DNA of 64,000 nt, taken from JBBQWS01 sp038210415. GTDB taxonomy: Bacteria; Actinomycetota; Actinomycetes; Prado026. The notes under the pieces were generated by a model. That model was not told the origin of the DNA. It ran no database searches and saw nothing but the letters and a program-made list of their open reading frames with translations. The translations under genes and the position numbers were made by a program. The stretch spans positions 21,459 through 85,458 of the forward strand of contig JBBQWS010000007.1 in assembly GCA_038210415.1 (NCBI GenBank). The letters are read 5' to 3'. Every line of letters starts with the position of its first letter. The first letter of the stretch is position 1. Of this stretch, positions 1 to 8,691 are shown piece after piece.

Positions 1-246
1 GCGCTCGACCCGTCGGCCGACTGGGACGCGGTGGAGCAGCTGCTGTTCGCCTTCGTCGACACCTGCTCTGCTGGTCCCGAGGCCGGGCCAGCCGGTCTGG
101 AGGACATCGGCCGCCGGTTCCGCTGGCTCACCGCCCCGCGCAGCACCGTGGTGCAACCGGGTCCGATCCATACCGGCCTGACCAGCGCCCCCGCGGCCGA
201 GCTCGACCGGCTGCTGGCCCGCCTCGTCCACCCCCTCCCCACCTGA
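1..246 (+). CDS. C-terminal end of a DUF3037-family protein (partial)
   Basis: The reading frame is open from the window edge and stops at 244-246, giving the last 81 residues. The segment FRWLTAPRSTVVQPGPIHTG followed by an Asp/Glu/Leu-rich helix ending LARLV is what I know from the end of actinobacterial DUF3037 proteins. Function of that family is unknown. The gene converges on the DinB-like gene, with a strong inverted repeat between them. The N-terminal half lies outside the window, so the start cannot be judged. Confidence 0.7.
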   Translation, partial: ALDPSADWDAVEQLLFAFVDTCSAGPEAGPAGLEDIGRRFRWLTAPRSTVVQPGPIHTGLTSAPAAELDRLLARLVHPLPT

Positions 247-266
247 CCGGCGCTCCCCCTCCTTCG

Positions 267-330
267 TGTTGATCTTGAGCATTGCGTGGACGACACGCCG
301 ATGCGGGCCCTGCAATGCTCAAGATCAACA
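267..330. repeat. Perfect 19-base inverted repeat between convergent genes
   Basis: The arms at 267-285 (TGTTGATCTTGAGCATTGC) and 312-330 are exact reverse complements, separated by 26 bases. The arms are much less GC-rich than the surroundings. Position between two gene ends fits a bidirectional terminator, but the AT content and long loop also fit a dispersed palindromic (REP/MITE-like) element. No second copy is visible in this window. Confidence 0.85.
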
Positions 331-348
331 GGAAAGTGGGGGTGTCGC

Positions 349-870
349 TCAGAGGGACTGTTCGGCGTCGCGGACGTGGTGGAGCACGTCGTGGAGCATG
401 TACCGGCCCATGCTGCCCACCGAGAACGAGGCGCCGTCACTGCGCCGGCCGGGGCGGGCGAGGGCTGTCGCGCCGAGGCCGTCGTAGACCGCGGCCAGGG
501 CATCGGCGGCAGCGACGAGCTCGGCCCCGACGGTTCGCGCGTCCGTGCGGCCGTACCTCACGGCGGACGTGTCGGGGTCCCAGTCGGCGAACAGCGGGTC
601 GTCCTCGGACAGCATCAGCAGCGTGCGGTCGCGGTATCGGCGCAGTACGTCGCGCACGTGCTCGGCGTACTCGACCGGGGACCAGGTGTCGGGTGCCGGA
701 CGCGTGCTGATCGCGGCGTCGTCGGCGTGCTCGTCGAGCAGGAGCTGCCAGGTGCGTCCGGCGCTACGCACCAGCCCCGCCAGCTCGCGGTCGTCGAGGT
801 CGCGGACGTCGACCCCGCACTCGTCGCACGAGGTCTGCAGGACGAAGGTCCAGTCGCGTCCGTCTCCCAT
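349..870 (-). CDS. DinB-like four-helix metal-binding domain protein
   Basis: The 173-residue protein starts at ATG 868-870. The central WSPVEYAEHVRDVLRRYRDR and the C-terminal LHDVLHHVRDAEQ match the DinB/maleylpyruvate isomerase-like superfamily, whose members bind a divalent metal through three histidines; candidate ligands are the His of EYAEH and the C-terminal HH. Many actinobacterial members are thiol-dependent transferases, but the substrate here cannot be read from the sequence. It begins 10 bases after the end of the alpha-glucosidase gene and is probably its co-transcribed downstream partner. Confidence 0.7.
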   Translation of the reverse strand: MGDGRDWTFVLQTSCDECGVDVRDLDDRELAGLVRSAGRTWQLLLDEHADDAAISTRPAPDTWSPVEYAEHVRDVLRRYRDRTLLMLSEDDPLFADWDPDTSAVRYGRTDARTVGAELVAAADALAAVYDGLGATALARPGRRSDGASFSVGSMGRYMLHDVLHHVRDAEQSL

Positions 871-880
871 GCGGCGCAGC

Positions 881-2545
881 CTACGTGCGGAGCCAGGCGG
901 CGGACTGACCGGGCAGCATGCCCGCCGGCCCCTGGACCCTCCCCGACTGCGCAACCGTCGTGCCCCACTCCGGCGGGAGCTCGAACGGCTGCTCGTCGAA
1001 GACCACGACGCAGGTGAGCCGGCCGCGCCGGAACGCCAGGACGTCGTCGCGGCCTGCGACCTGGAGCCACTCCAGCGGTTGTGTGCGGTCGCCGGCCAGC
1101 TCGCGGCGAAGCCGCAACGTCGCCCGGTAGAGCGTGAGCACCGACTCCGGGTCCTGCTCCTGGACGTCGACCGCATACGGCGCGAACCAGGCCGGCTGGG
1201 GAAGCCACGGCGGCGCCGGGTTCGGCCCGGCGGCGAAGCCGAACGACGGCGCCGACGAACACCACGGCAGCGGGACCCGGCACCCGTCCCGGCCGAACTC
1301 GGTGTGGCCGGACCGCTTCCAGATGGGGTCCTGGCGGGCGCCGTCGGGCAGCTCCATGACCTCGGGGAGCCCGAGCTCCTCGCCCTGGTATAGGTACACC
1401 GACCCGGGTAGGGCGAGCAGCAGGAGCAGGGCGGCTCTCGCCCGCCGCGTGCCCAGCGCCACGTCGACGGGACCTCGGGCGCGCGTGCTGGCCGCTGGGT
1501 CCGCGTCGACCTCCACCTCCAGCGGCTGCTCCTGGCCGTACCTCGTGACCACCCGGTGCACGTCGTGGTTCGAGAGCGTCCAGGTCATCACGGCGCCCGT
1601 CGACGCGATCTGGCTCAGCCCCCGCTCGATCGCGGCCCGAACGGACGAAGCCCGCCACGGCTGGACGAGCAGATCGAAGAAGAAGGCCTGCGGGAGCTCG
1701 TCGGGCCGCAGGTAGTGGGCGAGGTCTGCGACGTCGGCGACCCAGATCTCGCCGACGAGGACCAGGTCGCCGTCGTACGAGTCGGAGATCGCCCGCCAGC
1801 GCCGGTAGACCTCGTGCACCTCGGGCTGGTTCCACATCGCTGGGTTCGGCAACGGGTGCCCGTCGGCGTCCATGCGACCGTCCGGCAGGGCCGCGTCCTT
1901 GACCAGCCCGTGCGCGACGTCGATCCGGAACCCGTCGACGCCGCGTTCGAACCAGAACCGCAGGATGCTCTCGAAGAGGTCGCCGACCGCGGGGTTGCGC
2001 CAGTCGAAGTCGGGCTGAGCCGGGTCGAAGAGGTGGAGGTACCACTGGCCGGGCATCCCGTCGGCCTCGGTGACCCGCGTCCAGGCCGACCCGCCGAACA
2101 CGCCCCGCCAGTTGTTGGGCGGCTCGGAACCGTCGGGACCACGCCCTTCGCGGAACAGAAACCGTGCGCGTTCGGAACCGCCCGGCGCGCCGGCGAGGGC
2201 GGCGACGAACCACGGATGGGCGCTCGAGCAGTGGTTGGGCACGAGGTCGAGCAGCAGCTTGAGCCCGCGAGCGTGGCAGTCGGCCAGCAGGGCGTCGAAC
2301 TCGCCCAGGTCGCCGTAGTCGGGCTCGATGTCGGTGTAGTCCGCGACGTCGTAGCCATGGTCGGCCTGCGGCGACGGGTAGCAGGGGTTGAGCCAGAGCC
2401 CGTCGACGCCGAGCGCGTGGACGTAGTCGAGCCGTGACCGCAGGCCGGCCAGGTCGCCGATGCCGTCGCCGCGGGAGTCGGCGAACGAGCGGACGTAGAC
2501 CTGGTAGATCACGGCGTCGCGCCACCACGCGTCGGACATGGACAT
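881..2545 (-). CDS. GH13 alpha-glucosidase / alpha-amylase family enzyme
   Basis: A 554-residue GH13 glycoside hydrolase. Region I is DLVPNH (100-105), region II DGFRIDVAHG with nucleophile Asp209, region III VGEIW with acid/base Glu266, and region IV SNHD with Asp328, so the catalytic triad is intact. The opening WWRDAVIYQVYVRSF and the lack of a signal peptide point to the cytoplasmic alpha-glucosidase/oligo-1,6-glucosidase group acting on maltose or maltodextrins. The start at 2543-2545 is preceded by GAGGAG at 7 bases; a second in-frame ATG is two codons on. A very long frame continues upstream, but composition and the ribosome site support this start. The bond specificity is uncertain. 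Confidence 0.9.
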   Translation of the reverse strand: MSMSDAWWRDAVIYQVYVRSFADSRGDGIGDLAGLRSRLDYVHALGVDGLWLNPCYPSPQADHGYDVADYTDIEPDYGDLGEFDALLADCHARGLKLLLDLVPNHCSSAHPWFVAALAGAPGGSERARFLFREGRGPDGSEPPNNWRGVFGGSAWTRVTEADGMPGQWYLHLFDPAQPDFDWRNPAVGDLFESILRFWFERGVDGFRIDVAHGLVKDAALPDGRMDADGHPLPNPAMWNQPEVHEVYRRWRAISDSYDGDLVLVGEIWVADVADLAHYLRPDELPQAFFFDLLVQPWRASSVRAAIERGLSQIASTGAVMTWTLSNHDVHRVVTRYGQEQPLEVEVDADPAASTRARGPVDVALGTRRARAALLLLLALPGSVYLYQGEELGLPEVMELPDGARQDPIWKRSGHTEFGRDGCRVPLPWCSSAPSFGFAAGPNPAPPWLPQPAWFAPYAVDVQEQDPESVLTLYRATLRLRRELAGDRTQPLEWLQVAGRDDVLAFRRGRLTCVVVFDEQPFELPPEWGTTVAQSGRVQGPAGMLPGQSAAWLRT

Positions 2546-2698
2546 GGATCTCCTCGCAGGGCCGGGCTGAACCGCTTGCAGACTCTCGCGCACGCGCCTG
2601 CCCGAGTCCAGTCCCCATCCCGGACCGGTCGGATCGATGGCAGACTCGTCAACGCTCAGGTGACCGCCGCCTGACCGGGGCCGCCGATCGGACGCATC

Positions 2699-4066
2699 GT
2701 GGATCTCGACCGCTGGCTGCGTGAGGCCCGCCAGAGTCACGACGCGTGGATGGGCACGTTCTCCGAGTTCGTCCCCCACCCGGTGCTCGACGTCAGCGAC
2801 GAAGCCCTGGCCGGGCCGTTCGCCGAGCTGACCGAGCGGCTGCGCGACAACTATCCCTTTGGTCACCCCTCGTACGCCGGCCAGATGCTCACGCCGCCGC
2901 ACCCGGTGGCGATGGTCGGCTACCTCGCTGCCATGCAGGTCAACCCGAACAACCATGCCCTCGACGGCGGGCCGGCCACGGCGCAGATGGAGAAGGAGGT
3001 TGTGGCAGGGCTCGCCGACATGTTCGGCCTTCCCGAGCACCTCGGTCACCTGACCTCCAGCGGCACCATCGCCAACCTCGAGGCGCTCTATGTCGCCCGC
3101 GAGACGCACCCCGGGCGCGGCATCGCGTACAGCGCCGACGCGCACTACACCCATGCCCGGATGTGCCGGGTGCTCGGCGTTCCCGGGTTCGCGGTCGACG
3201 TCGACGCGGCGGGTCGCATCGACGTCGCCGCCCTCGAGACGGCGCTGCGGACGCTGGACATCGGCACCGTCGTGGTCACCCTCGGTACGACCGGGCTGGG
3301 CGCCGTCGATCCTCTCGACCGGGTGCTCGACGTGGCGGCCGCTCACGGCGCCCGGGTGCACGTCGATGCTGCCTACGGCGGCTTCTTCCGGCTGATCGCC
3401 GACGACTCGGCCGACGGGGTGCGGCCCGCGCCCTGGCTCGCGACCGGACGTGCCGACTCGATCGTGGTCGACCCGCACAAGCACGGCCTCCAGCCGTACG
3501 GCTGCGGCGCGGTGTTGTTCCGCGACCCGGCCGTCGGGCGCTTCTACGCTCACGACTCGCCGTACACCTACTTCACGTCGGACGAGCTCCACCTCGGTGA
3601 GATCTCGCTCGAGTGCAGTCGCGCGGGTGCCGCCGCGGCAGCGCTGTGGCTGACCCTGCAGGTCTTCCCGTTGACCGCGGACGGGCTGGGAGCAGTGCTT
3701 CGGCCCGGCCGCCGCGCGGCTCTGCGCTGGGCCGACCTGCTGCGGGAATCGAGCTCGCTGGCGCTGTACCAGGATCCCGAGCTCGACATCGTGACGTACC
3801 TGCCGCAGGTCGGCTCGGGACTGCTCTCCGCCCTTGATGCGACCTCGGCCGCCGTGCTGGCCCGCGGGATGTCCGACCCGGTCGACCCGGTGTTCCTCGC
3901 GACGTACTCCGTCCCGGCCGCCGCGCTGAGGGCCCGGGGGCACGCTGTCGTGGCCGACGTCGAGCAGGGCAGAATCCTGCGCAGCGTGCTGATGAAGCCC
4001 GAGGCCGACCTGGCGGTCGAAGCGCTGCATGCCCGGGTGACCGCCCTAGTAGCGCAGGAGAGCTGA
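2699..4066 (+). CDS. PLP-dependent group II decarboxylase family protein
   Basis: A 455-residue fold-type I PLP enzyme. Visible features are a TSSGTIANLEAL cofactor-phosphate segment, HVDAAYGG with the ring-binding Asp223, and SIVVDPHKHG with the Schiff-base Lys261. The family includes aromatic amino acid, glutamate and diaminobutyrate decarboxylases, and also tyrosine/aspartate decarboxylases of archaeal type; I cannot name the substrate. Start is GTG 2699, divergent from the glucosidase gene with 153 bases between. The stop overlaps the next start by one base (TGATG), so the START-fold protein is translationally coupled to it. Confidence 0.8.
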   Translation: MDLDRWLREARQSHDAWMGTFSEFVPHPVLDVSDEALAGPFAELTERLRDNYPFGHPSYAGQMLTPPHPVAMVGYLAAMQVNPNNHALDGGPATAQMEKEVVAGLADMFGLPEHLGHLTSSGTIANLEALYVARETHPGRGIAYSADAHYTHARMCRVLGVPGFAVDVDAAGRIDVAALETALRTLDIGTVVVTLGTTGLGAVDPLDRVLDVAAAHGARVHVDAAYGGFFRLIADDSADGVRPAPWLATGRADSIVVDPHKHGLQPYGCGAVLFRDPAVGRFYAHDSPYTYFTSDELHLGEISLECSRAGAAAAALWLTLQVFPLTADGLGAVLRPGRRAALRWADLLRESSSLALYQDPELDIVTYLPQVGSGLLSALDATSAAVLARGMSDPVDPVFLATYSVPAAALRARGHAVVADVEQGRILRSVLMKPEADLAVEALHARVTALVAQES

Positions 4067-4503
4067 TGCCCAGAGACAAGGCCACCGCCACCACGGTGAT
4101 CGAGGCCCCCGTCGACGAGGTCGTGGCCATCATCCGCGACGTGAGCAGCCAGGCCCTGTGGGTCAAGGAGGTCACGGCGGTCGAGCTGCTGGAGGAGTAC
4201 GAGGACGGCACGCCCGCCACTGCGCGGTTCGAGGTGACCACGGGGATCGGGGCCGACCACTACACCCTTGAGTACGAGCACGCGGACGACGGCATGACCT
4301 GGACGATGCTTCAGGGCCACCAGCAGAAGGCGCAGGACGGTTCGTACGAGCTGCGCGAGATGGGGGCCGATCGCACCGAGGTGACACTCACGCTGGGCAT
4401 CGACCACTCGATCCACGCGCCGGGGTTCATCCGGAGGCGGATCTTCGCCGGAGTCGTACAGGGAACCCTTGCCGGCCTCAAGTCGTATGTCGAGTCCCCC
4501 TGA
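4066..4503 (+). CDS. SRPBCC (START-like) family protein
   Basis: A 145-residue single-domain protein. The beginning, ATTVIEAPVDEVVAIIRDV, is the first strand and helix of the polyketide cyclase/START-like fold, and the C-terminal helix ending FAGVVQGTLAGLKSYVE closes the hydrophobic pocket. Proteins of this kind in actinomycetes bind small hydrophobic ligands, often polyketide- or lipid-like, without a fixed reaction. AGGAG at 4056-4060 supports the ATG at 4066. The overlap with the PLP enzyme suggests a joint role, not identifiable from sequence. Confidence 0.85.
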   Translation: MPRDKATATTVIEAPVDEVVAIIRDVSSQALWVKEVTAVELLEEYEDGTPATARFEVTTGIGADHYTLEYEHADDGMTWTMLQGHQQKAQDGSYELREMGADRTEVTLTLGIDHSIHAPGFIRRRIFAGVVQGTLAGLKSYVESP

Positions 4504-4521
4504 CCCTGCGCCCGCCACGAC

Positions 4522-5295
4522 TCAGGCGAGCCACTGGTGCAGGGCAGCGACCACCGCCACCACGATGATCGCCAGCCGCAGCGCCCCCTCCGGCAGGTTC
4601 CGGCCGTAGCGGGAGCCCACCAGCGCGCCGCTCGCGCTGCTGACCGCGAGCAGCCCGGAGACCAGCCAGTTCGGGCTGGCCACCGCGACGAAGACGACCG
4701 CGGCCGTCAGGTTCGTCGCTGCGGCCACGAGGTTCTTGGCGCCGTTGGCGGCCTGCAAGCCGGAGCCGAGTACGACACCGAAGAGCGCGAGCATCAGCAC
4801 CGAGAAGCCGGCCCCGAAGTAGCCGCCGTAGATCCCGCCGACGAAGACGATCCCCATCACGAGCGAGTGCTCGCGCGCCCCACCGCCGGTCACCACGTCC
4901 CGAGCCGCCTTCCGGGTCGCGAGCCGGCGAGCGAGCCGAGGCTGCAGGGCCACCAACCCGGCCGCGAGCAGCAGCAGCACGGGCACGATCGCCTCGAACA
5001 CCCTCGCCGGCAGGACCAGCAGCAGTCCGGCGCCGACAAGTCCGCCCGCGGCGGCCGGCAGGACGAGTCGTCGCACCAGGGCCCGTTGCTCGACCAGCTC
5101 ACGCCGGTAGCCGTACGCACCTGCCAGCGACCCTGGGACCAGGCCGAGGGTGTTGGTGACGTTGGCCGTGACCGGCGGTAGGCCGATGGCGAGCAGCGTG
5201 GGGAACGTGAGCAGGGTTCCCGCGCCCACCACCGCGTTCATGGCCCCGGCCGTAAACCCCACCGCCAGCACCAGGACCGTCTGGAGAGGCGTCAC
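4522..5295 (-). CDS. TSUP/TauE-SafE family sulfite or organosulfonate exporter
   Basis: A 257-residue integral membrane protein with about eight hydrophobic segments. The first helix carries GFTAGAMNAVVGAGTLLTFPTL and the second half repeats the pattern with GIYGGYFGAGFSVLML, the two glycine-rich motifs typical of the TSUP family. Family members move sulfite, sulfoacetate, thiosulfate or related anions across the plasma membrane. I chose the GTG at 5293-5295 because hydrophobic coding character begins there; the ribosome site is weak. It ends 18 bases from the START-like gene in convergent orientation and starts divergently from pntAA. Confidence 0.85.
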   Translation of the reverse strand: MTPLQTVLVLAVGFTAGAMNAVVGAGTLLTFPTLLAIGLPPVTANVTNTLGLVPGSLAGAYGYRRELVEQRALVRRLVLPAAAGGLVGAGLLLVLPARVFEAIVPVLLLLAAGLVALQPRLARRLATRKAARDVVTGGGAREHSLVMGIVFVGGIYGGYFGAGFSVLMLALFGVVLGSGLQAANGAKNLVAAATNLTAAVVFVAVASPNWLVSGLLAVSSASGALVGSRYGRNLPEGALRLAIIVVAVVAALHQWLA

Positions 5296-5409
5296 GCTCG
5301 CGATTGTGCCAGGGCCGTCGAGGGCGGGTGAGCCCAGTGTGACCAAGACGACGCGGCAATCAGAGGGTCCGGCCCCGGGGTGCCGGAACGGCCCGCTAGT
5401 GTCCGCTAG

Positions 5410-6516
5410 ATGAGAGTCGTGGTCCCTGCAGAACAGCGGGAGGGTGAGCGCCGCGTCGCTGCCATGCCCGACAGCGTGAGGATGTTGGTCAAGGCGGGCC
5501 TCGAGGTCGTGGTCGAGTCTGGCGCCGGACGGTACGCGTTCGTCGACGACGCAGGCTACGAGGCCGCCGGGGCCCGGGTCGTCACCGGGGACGTCCTCGC
5601 CGACGCTGACGCCGTGCTGCACGTCTCCCCCTTGTCCCCGGATCAGTGCGGGCGGCTGCGCCGGGGCGCGGTGACGGTGGGCTTCGTCGCCCCGTCCACA
5701 AACGCCGACGGCATCAGGGCCCTGCGCGACCAAGGGGTTTCGTCGTTCTCCCTCGAGCTGCTGCCACGGATCTCCCGAGCGCAGTCGATGGATGCCCTGA
5801 CATCGCAGGCTCTGGTCGCCGGCTATCGCGCGGCTCTGGTCGCCGCCGAGCGGATGCCGACCTTTCTGCCGCTGCTGATGACGGCCGCCGGGACGATCCC
5901 GCCCGCGAAGGTGCTCGTGCTCGGTGCCGGGGTCGCAGGGCTGCAGGCGATCGCGACCGCGAAGCGCCTTGGTGCCGTTGTCGAGGCTTACGACGTCCGG
6001 CCCGCTTCGGCGGACGAGGTGCGGTCGATGGGCGCGAAGTTCGTTGAGCTCGACCTCGAGGCGCTCGAGGGCGGCGGCGGCTACGCGCGTGAGATGACCG
6101 AGGATCGGGGCGCCCGGCAGCGCGAGCTGCTCACCCCGTACGTCGCGAAGTCGAACGCCGTCATCACCACGGCCTCGGTGCCCGGGCGGGCGGCCCCGCT
6201 GCTGGTCACCCGGGCCATGGTCGAGCAGATGCGGCCCGGTGCCGTGGTCGTCGACCTCGCGGCCGAGTCCGGCGGCAATGTCGAGGGGTCCGTCGCCGGC
6301 GCCGAGGTCGTGATCGGCGGAGCGACCGTCTGGGGCGCGCGCGACGTGCCTTCCCAGCTGCCGGTGGACGCGAGCCGGCTCTACTCGCGCAATGTCGCGG
6401 ACCTGTTGCTGCTCATGACGCGAGAGGGTGTCGTGGCACCCGACTGGGAGGACGAGATCGTGGCCGGCTGCTGGGTGACTCGCGACGGCGACGTCCGCGA
6501 GGGGGTGACGGTATGA
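5410..6516 (+). CDS. pntAA: NAD(P) transhydrogenase alpha subunit, NAD-binding part
   Basis: A 368-residue soluble domain I of the proton-translocating transhydrogenase, which binds NAD(H) and passes hydride to NADP+ on PntB. The start MRVVVPAEQREGERRVA and the Rossmann segment VLVLGAGVAGLQAIATAKRLG are alanine dehydrogenase/PNT hallmarks, as is RQRELLTPYVAKSNAVITTA. As in mycobacteria and Rhodospirillum the alpha subunit is split in two genes. The stop overlaps the pntAB start by 4 bases (ATGA). The complex makes NADPH at the expense of the proton gradient, at the inner face of the membrane. Confidence 0.95.
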   Translation: MRVVVPAEQREGERRVAAMPDSVRMLVKAGLEVVVESGAGRYAFVDDAGYEAAGARVVTGDVLADADAVLHVSPLSPDQCGRLRRGAVTVGFVAPSTNADGIRALRDQGVSSFSLELLPRISRAQSMDALTSQALVAGYRAALVAAERMPTFLPLLMTAAGTIPPAKVLVLGAGVAGLQAIATAKRLGAVVEAYDVRPASADEVRSMGAKFVELDLEALEGGGGYAREMTEDRGARQRELLTPYVAKSNAVITTASVPGRAAPLLVTRAMVEQMRPGAVVVDLAAESGGNVEGSVAGAEVVIGGATVWGARDVPSQLPVDASRLYSRNVADLLLLMTREGVVAPDWEDEIVAGCWVTRDGDVREGVTV

Positions 6517-6797
6517 GCGGCAACATGGCTCTGCTGACCGTGTTCGTGCTGGCTGTGTTCGTCGGGTTCGAGGTCGTGTCCAAGGTGTCGACGACCCTGC
6601 ACACCCCGCTGATGTCTGGCGCCAACGCGATCCACGGTGTCATCCTCGTCGGCGCGATCCTGGTGACCGGCAACGCCGAGGGCGCGGTCCAGATCACGCT
6701 GGGACTGCTGGCGATCGTGCTCGCCACGGTCAACATGGTCGGCGGCTTCGTCGTGACCGACCGGATGCTCGAGATGTTCAAGGGCAAGAAGCCATGA
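6513..6797 (+). CDS. pntAB: NAD(P) transhydrogenase alpha subunit, membrane part
   Basis: A 94-residue protein with three to four transmembrane helices. The motif FVGFEVVSKVSTTLHTPLMSGANAIHG is cut here to its key part: VSTTLHTPLMSGANAIHG is the strongly conserved segment of the membrane half of PntA. It forms part of the proton channel with PntB. It overlaps both neighbours by 4 bases, so the three subunits are made from one message in fixed ratio. Confidence 0.95.
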   Translation: MSGNMALLTVFVLAVFVGFEVVSKVSTTLHTPLMSGANAIHGVILVGAILVTGNAEGAVQITLGLLAIVLATVNMVGGFVVTDRMLEMFKGKKP

Positions 6798-8176
6798 CCA
6801 AGCAGACCGTGATCGACCTTGCGTACCTCGTCGCAGCCATCTGCTTCATCCTCGCCCTCAAGGGGTTGTCGTCGCCCAAGTCGGCCCGCAACGGCAACCT
6901 GATCGGCGCGTTCGGAGCCGGGCTTGCCGTCGTGACCGTGCTGCTCAGCGGCGGTCTGGCTCACATGCCGCTGATCCTCGGCGCGATCGTCGTCGGGTCC
7001 GCCGCCGCCGTACCCACATCGCGACGGGTACCCATGACGGCGATGCCGCAGTTGGTTGCGCTGTTCAACGGCGTGGGCGGCGGTGCCGCGGCGATCGTGG
7101 CGTACCTCGAGGTGCCGAAGACCGGTGGCGGGTTCGCGCTGGTGGCGTCGTTGTTCACGGTGATCGTCGGCTCGGTGTCGTTCAGCGGTTCGGTGGTCAC
7201 CTTCCTCAAGCTGCAGGAGGTCATGACCACACGTCCGGTGGTGCTGCCCGGGCACGCGGTGTTCTTCGGCGGGTCGTTGTTCGGTTCGGTCGCGCTGGCT
7301 GCTGTCACGTTCGCTCAGGGCGGTTCGAACCACGCATCCACGCTGGCTGCGATCGGCGTCGTGGTGCTCGCTCTCGCGGCGGGTGCGCTGTTCGTGCTGC
7401 CGGTCGGCGGTGCGGACGTTCCTATTGTCATCTCGCTGCTCAACGCGTTCACCGGTCTCACCGTTGCGGCCTCCGGCTACGTCCTCGACAACGTGCTGCT
7501 CCTCATCGCCGGGACCCTGGTCGGCGCGTCCGGCACGATCCTCACGCGGCTGATGGCTACTGCCATGGGGCGACCGATCACCGCGACGCTCTTCGGCGCG
7601 ATCCGCGGCGGTTCGTCCGCCGGGTCCACCGCCGTCGGTGGTGATCGCCCGGTGCGCTCGGCGACCGCCGACGACGTGGCGATCTTGCTCAACTACGCGA
7701 CCAAGGTCATCGTCGTGCCCGGCTACGGACTGGCTGTGGCGCAGGCCCAGCACACCGTGCGTGAGCTGGCCGACCTCCTTGCCGCGCGCGACGTCGAGGT
7801 GCTGTACGGCATCCATCCGGTCGCCGGCCGGATGCCCGGGCACATGAACGTCCTGCTCGCCGAGGCCAACATCCCGTACGAGCAGCTCAAGGAGATGGAC
7901 GAGGTCAACCCGCAGTTCGCCACCACCGACGTGGTGCTGGTGATCGGCGCCAACGACGTCGTGAACCCGGCCGCCCGACAGCCCGGTACCCCGATCTCCG
8001 GCATGCCGATCCTCGACGTCGACCAGGCGCAGAACGTCATCTTCCTGAAGCGGTCGATGCGCCCCGGGTTCGCCGGCATCGACAACGAGCTCCTCTACCA
8101 GCCGAACACCACCTTGCTCTTCGGCGACGCGAAGGACTCCCTCACCAAGGTCGTCGCGGCCCTCAAGGCCCTCTAG
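6794..8176 (+). CDS. pntB: NAD(P) transhydrogenase beta subunit
   Basis: A 460-residue protein of usual length. The N-terminal half holds about eight membrane helices and the C-terminal half is the NADP(H)-binding domain III, with VPGYGLAVAQAQHTVRELAD, YGIHPVAGRMPGHMNVLLAE and the terminal VIFLKRSMRPGFAGIDNELL motif. It completes the proton channel and binds NADP tightly. Start ATG 6794 overlaps pntAB by 4 bases. The gene ends 8 bases before the first copy of a dispersed repeat. Confidence 0.95.
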   Translation: MTKQTVIDLAYLVAAICFILALKGLSSPKSARNGNLIGAFGAGLAVVTVLLSGGLAHMPLILGAIVVGSAAAVPTSRRVPMTAMPQLVALFNGVGGGAAAIVAYLEVPKTGGGFALVASLFTVIVGSVSFSGSVVTFLKLQEVMTTRPVVLPGHAVFFGGSLFGSVALAAVTFAQGGSNHASTLAAIGVVVLALAAGALFVLPVGGADVPIVISLLNAFTGLTVAASGYVLDNVLLLIAGTLVGASGTILTRLMATAMGRPITATLFGAIRGGSSAGSTAVGGDRPVRSATADDVAILLNYATKVIVVPGYGLAVAQAQHTVRELADLLAARDVEVLYGIHPVAGRMPGHMNVLLAEANIPYEQLKEMDEVNPQFATTDVVLVIGANDVVNPAARQPGTPISGMPILDVDQAQNVIFLKRSMRPGFAGIDNELLYQPNTTLLFGDAKDSLTKVVAALKAL

Positions 8177-8183
8177 CCACCCC

Positions 8184-8247
8184 CCTTCCGCCACAAGGGC
8201 CCCCTCATGCCACTAGATCGAGCTTCGGGGCCACTCATCCGCGACGG
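8184..8247 (+). repeat. Dispersed ~60-base repeat, copy A
   Basis: Core CGCCACAAGGG, then C/T-rich bases, then ATGCCACTAGATCG and a tail ending ACTCATCCGCG. The same order is found as the reverse complement at 8652-8691 and 48626-48690 and directly at 48270-48335. In this copy the ATG of the core is the only ATG available as a start for the SEC-C gene, so part of the repeat may be translated (MPLDRASGPLIR). Confidence 0.85.
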
Positions 8248-8659
8248 GTCTTGTCCCTGCGGGCTCGGGTCCGGCTACGAGCAGTGCTGCGGGCGGTTCC
8301 ATCGCGGCGCAGAGGCGCCTACTGCCGTGCTGCTGATGCGCTCCCGCTATGCAGCGTTCGTCGTCGGCGACGGTGCGTACCTGCTGCTCACCTGGCACCC
8401 GTCGACGCGCCCGGCCCGGCTGGAGCTCGACGCGAACGTCGCGTGGCAGGGCTTGGACGTGACCGGATCGACAGGCGGCAGCGCCTTCGAGACGGAGGGG
8501 GTCGTCGAGTTCGTGGCGCGCTTCCGGGTCGGACGCCGCGACGGTTCGCAGCACGAGCGGAGCAGGTTCGTCCGCGAGGACGGACACTGGCGGTACGCCG
8601 GGGAGGTCGACCCGACGACCGCGGGCCCACCCGGTCAGGGGCGCGGCAGTTCGGTCTAG
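8207..8659 (+). CDS. YchJ-like SEC-C motif protein
   Basis: A 150-residue protein. Residues 15-29 (SCPCGLGSGYEQCCG) form the zinc-binding SEC-C motif; the rest, including LLMRSRYAAFVVGDGAYLLLTWHPSTRP and the closing RFVREDGHWRYAGE, is the NTF2-like part of the YchJ family. The role of the family is not established. Family members usually start only a few residues before the CPCG motif, so the first 14 residues, which are encoded by repeat copy A, may be an addition or may not be translated. The stop codon lies inside repeat copy B. There is no strong ribosome site. Confidence 0.8.
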   Translation: MPLDRASGPLIRDGSCPCGLGSGYEQCCGRFHRGAEAPTAVLLMRSRYAAFVVGDGAYLLLTWHPSTRPARLELDANVAWQGLDVTGSTGGSAFETEGVVEFVARFRVGRRDGSQHERSRFVREDGHWRYAGEVDPTTAGPPGQGRGSSV

Positions 8660-8691
8660 TGGCATCAGGGGACCCTTGTGGCGATAGGGGG
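8652..8691 (-). repeat. Dispersed ~60-base repeat, copy B (inverted relative to A)
   Basis: Read on the minus strand, this copy gives CGCCACAAGGGTCCCCTGATG and then CCACTAGACCG, matching copy A at nearly every position; similarity fades on the far side. It supplies the stop codon of the SEC-C gene and ends one base from the stop codon of upp, so it lies exactly between two convergent gene ends. Confidence 0.85.

Noticed and set aside
881..4030. A 1049-codon open frame on the minus strand extending through the PLP decarboxylase region
   Set aside because: Only the part from 2545 down has GH13 sequence and a ribosome site; the upstream part is the antisense of the decarboxylase gene, open because of high GC.
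6413..8194. A 593-codon minus-strand frame antisense to pntA-pntB
   Set aside because: The sequence is His/Arg/Asp-rich shadow of membrane-protein codons; the plus-strand genes are unambiguous.
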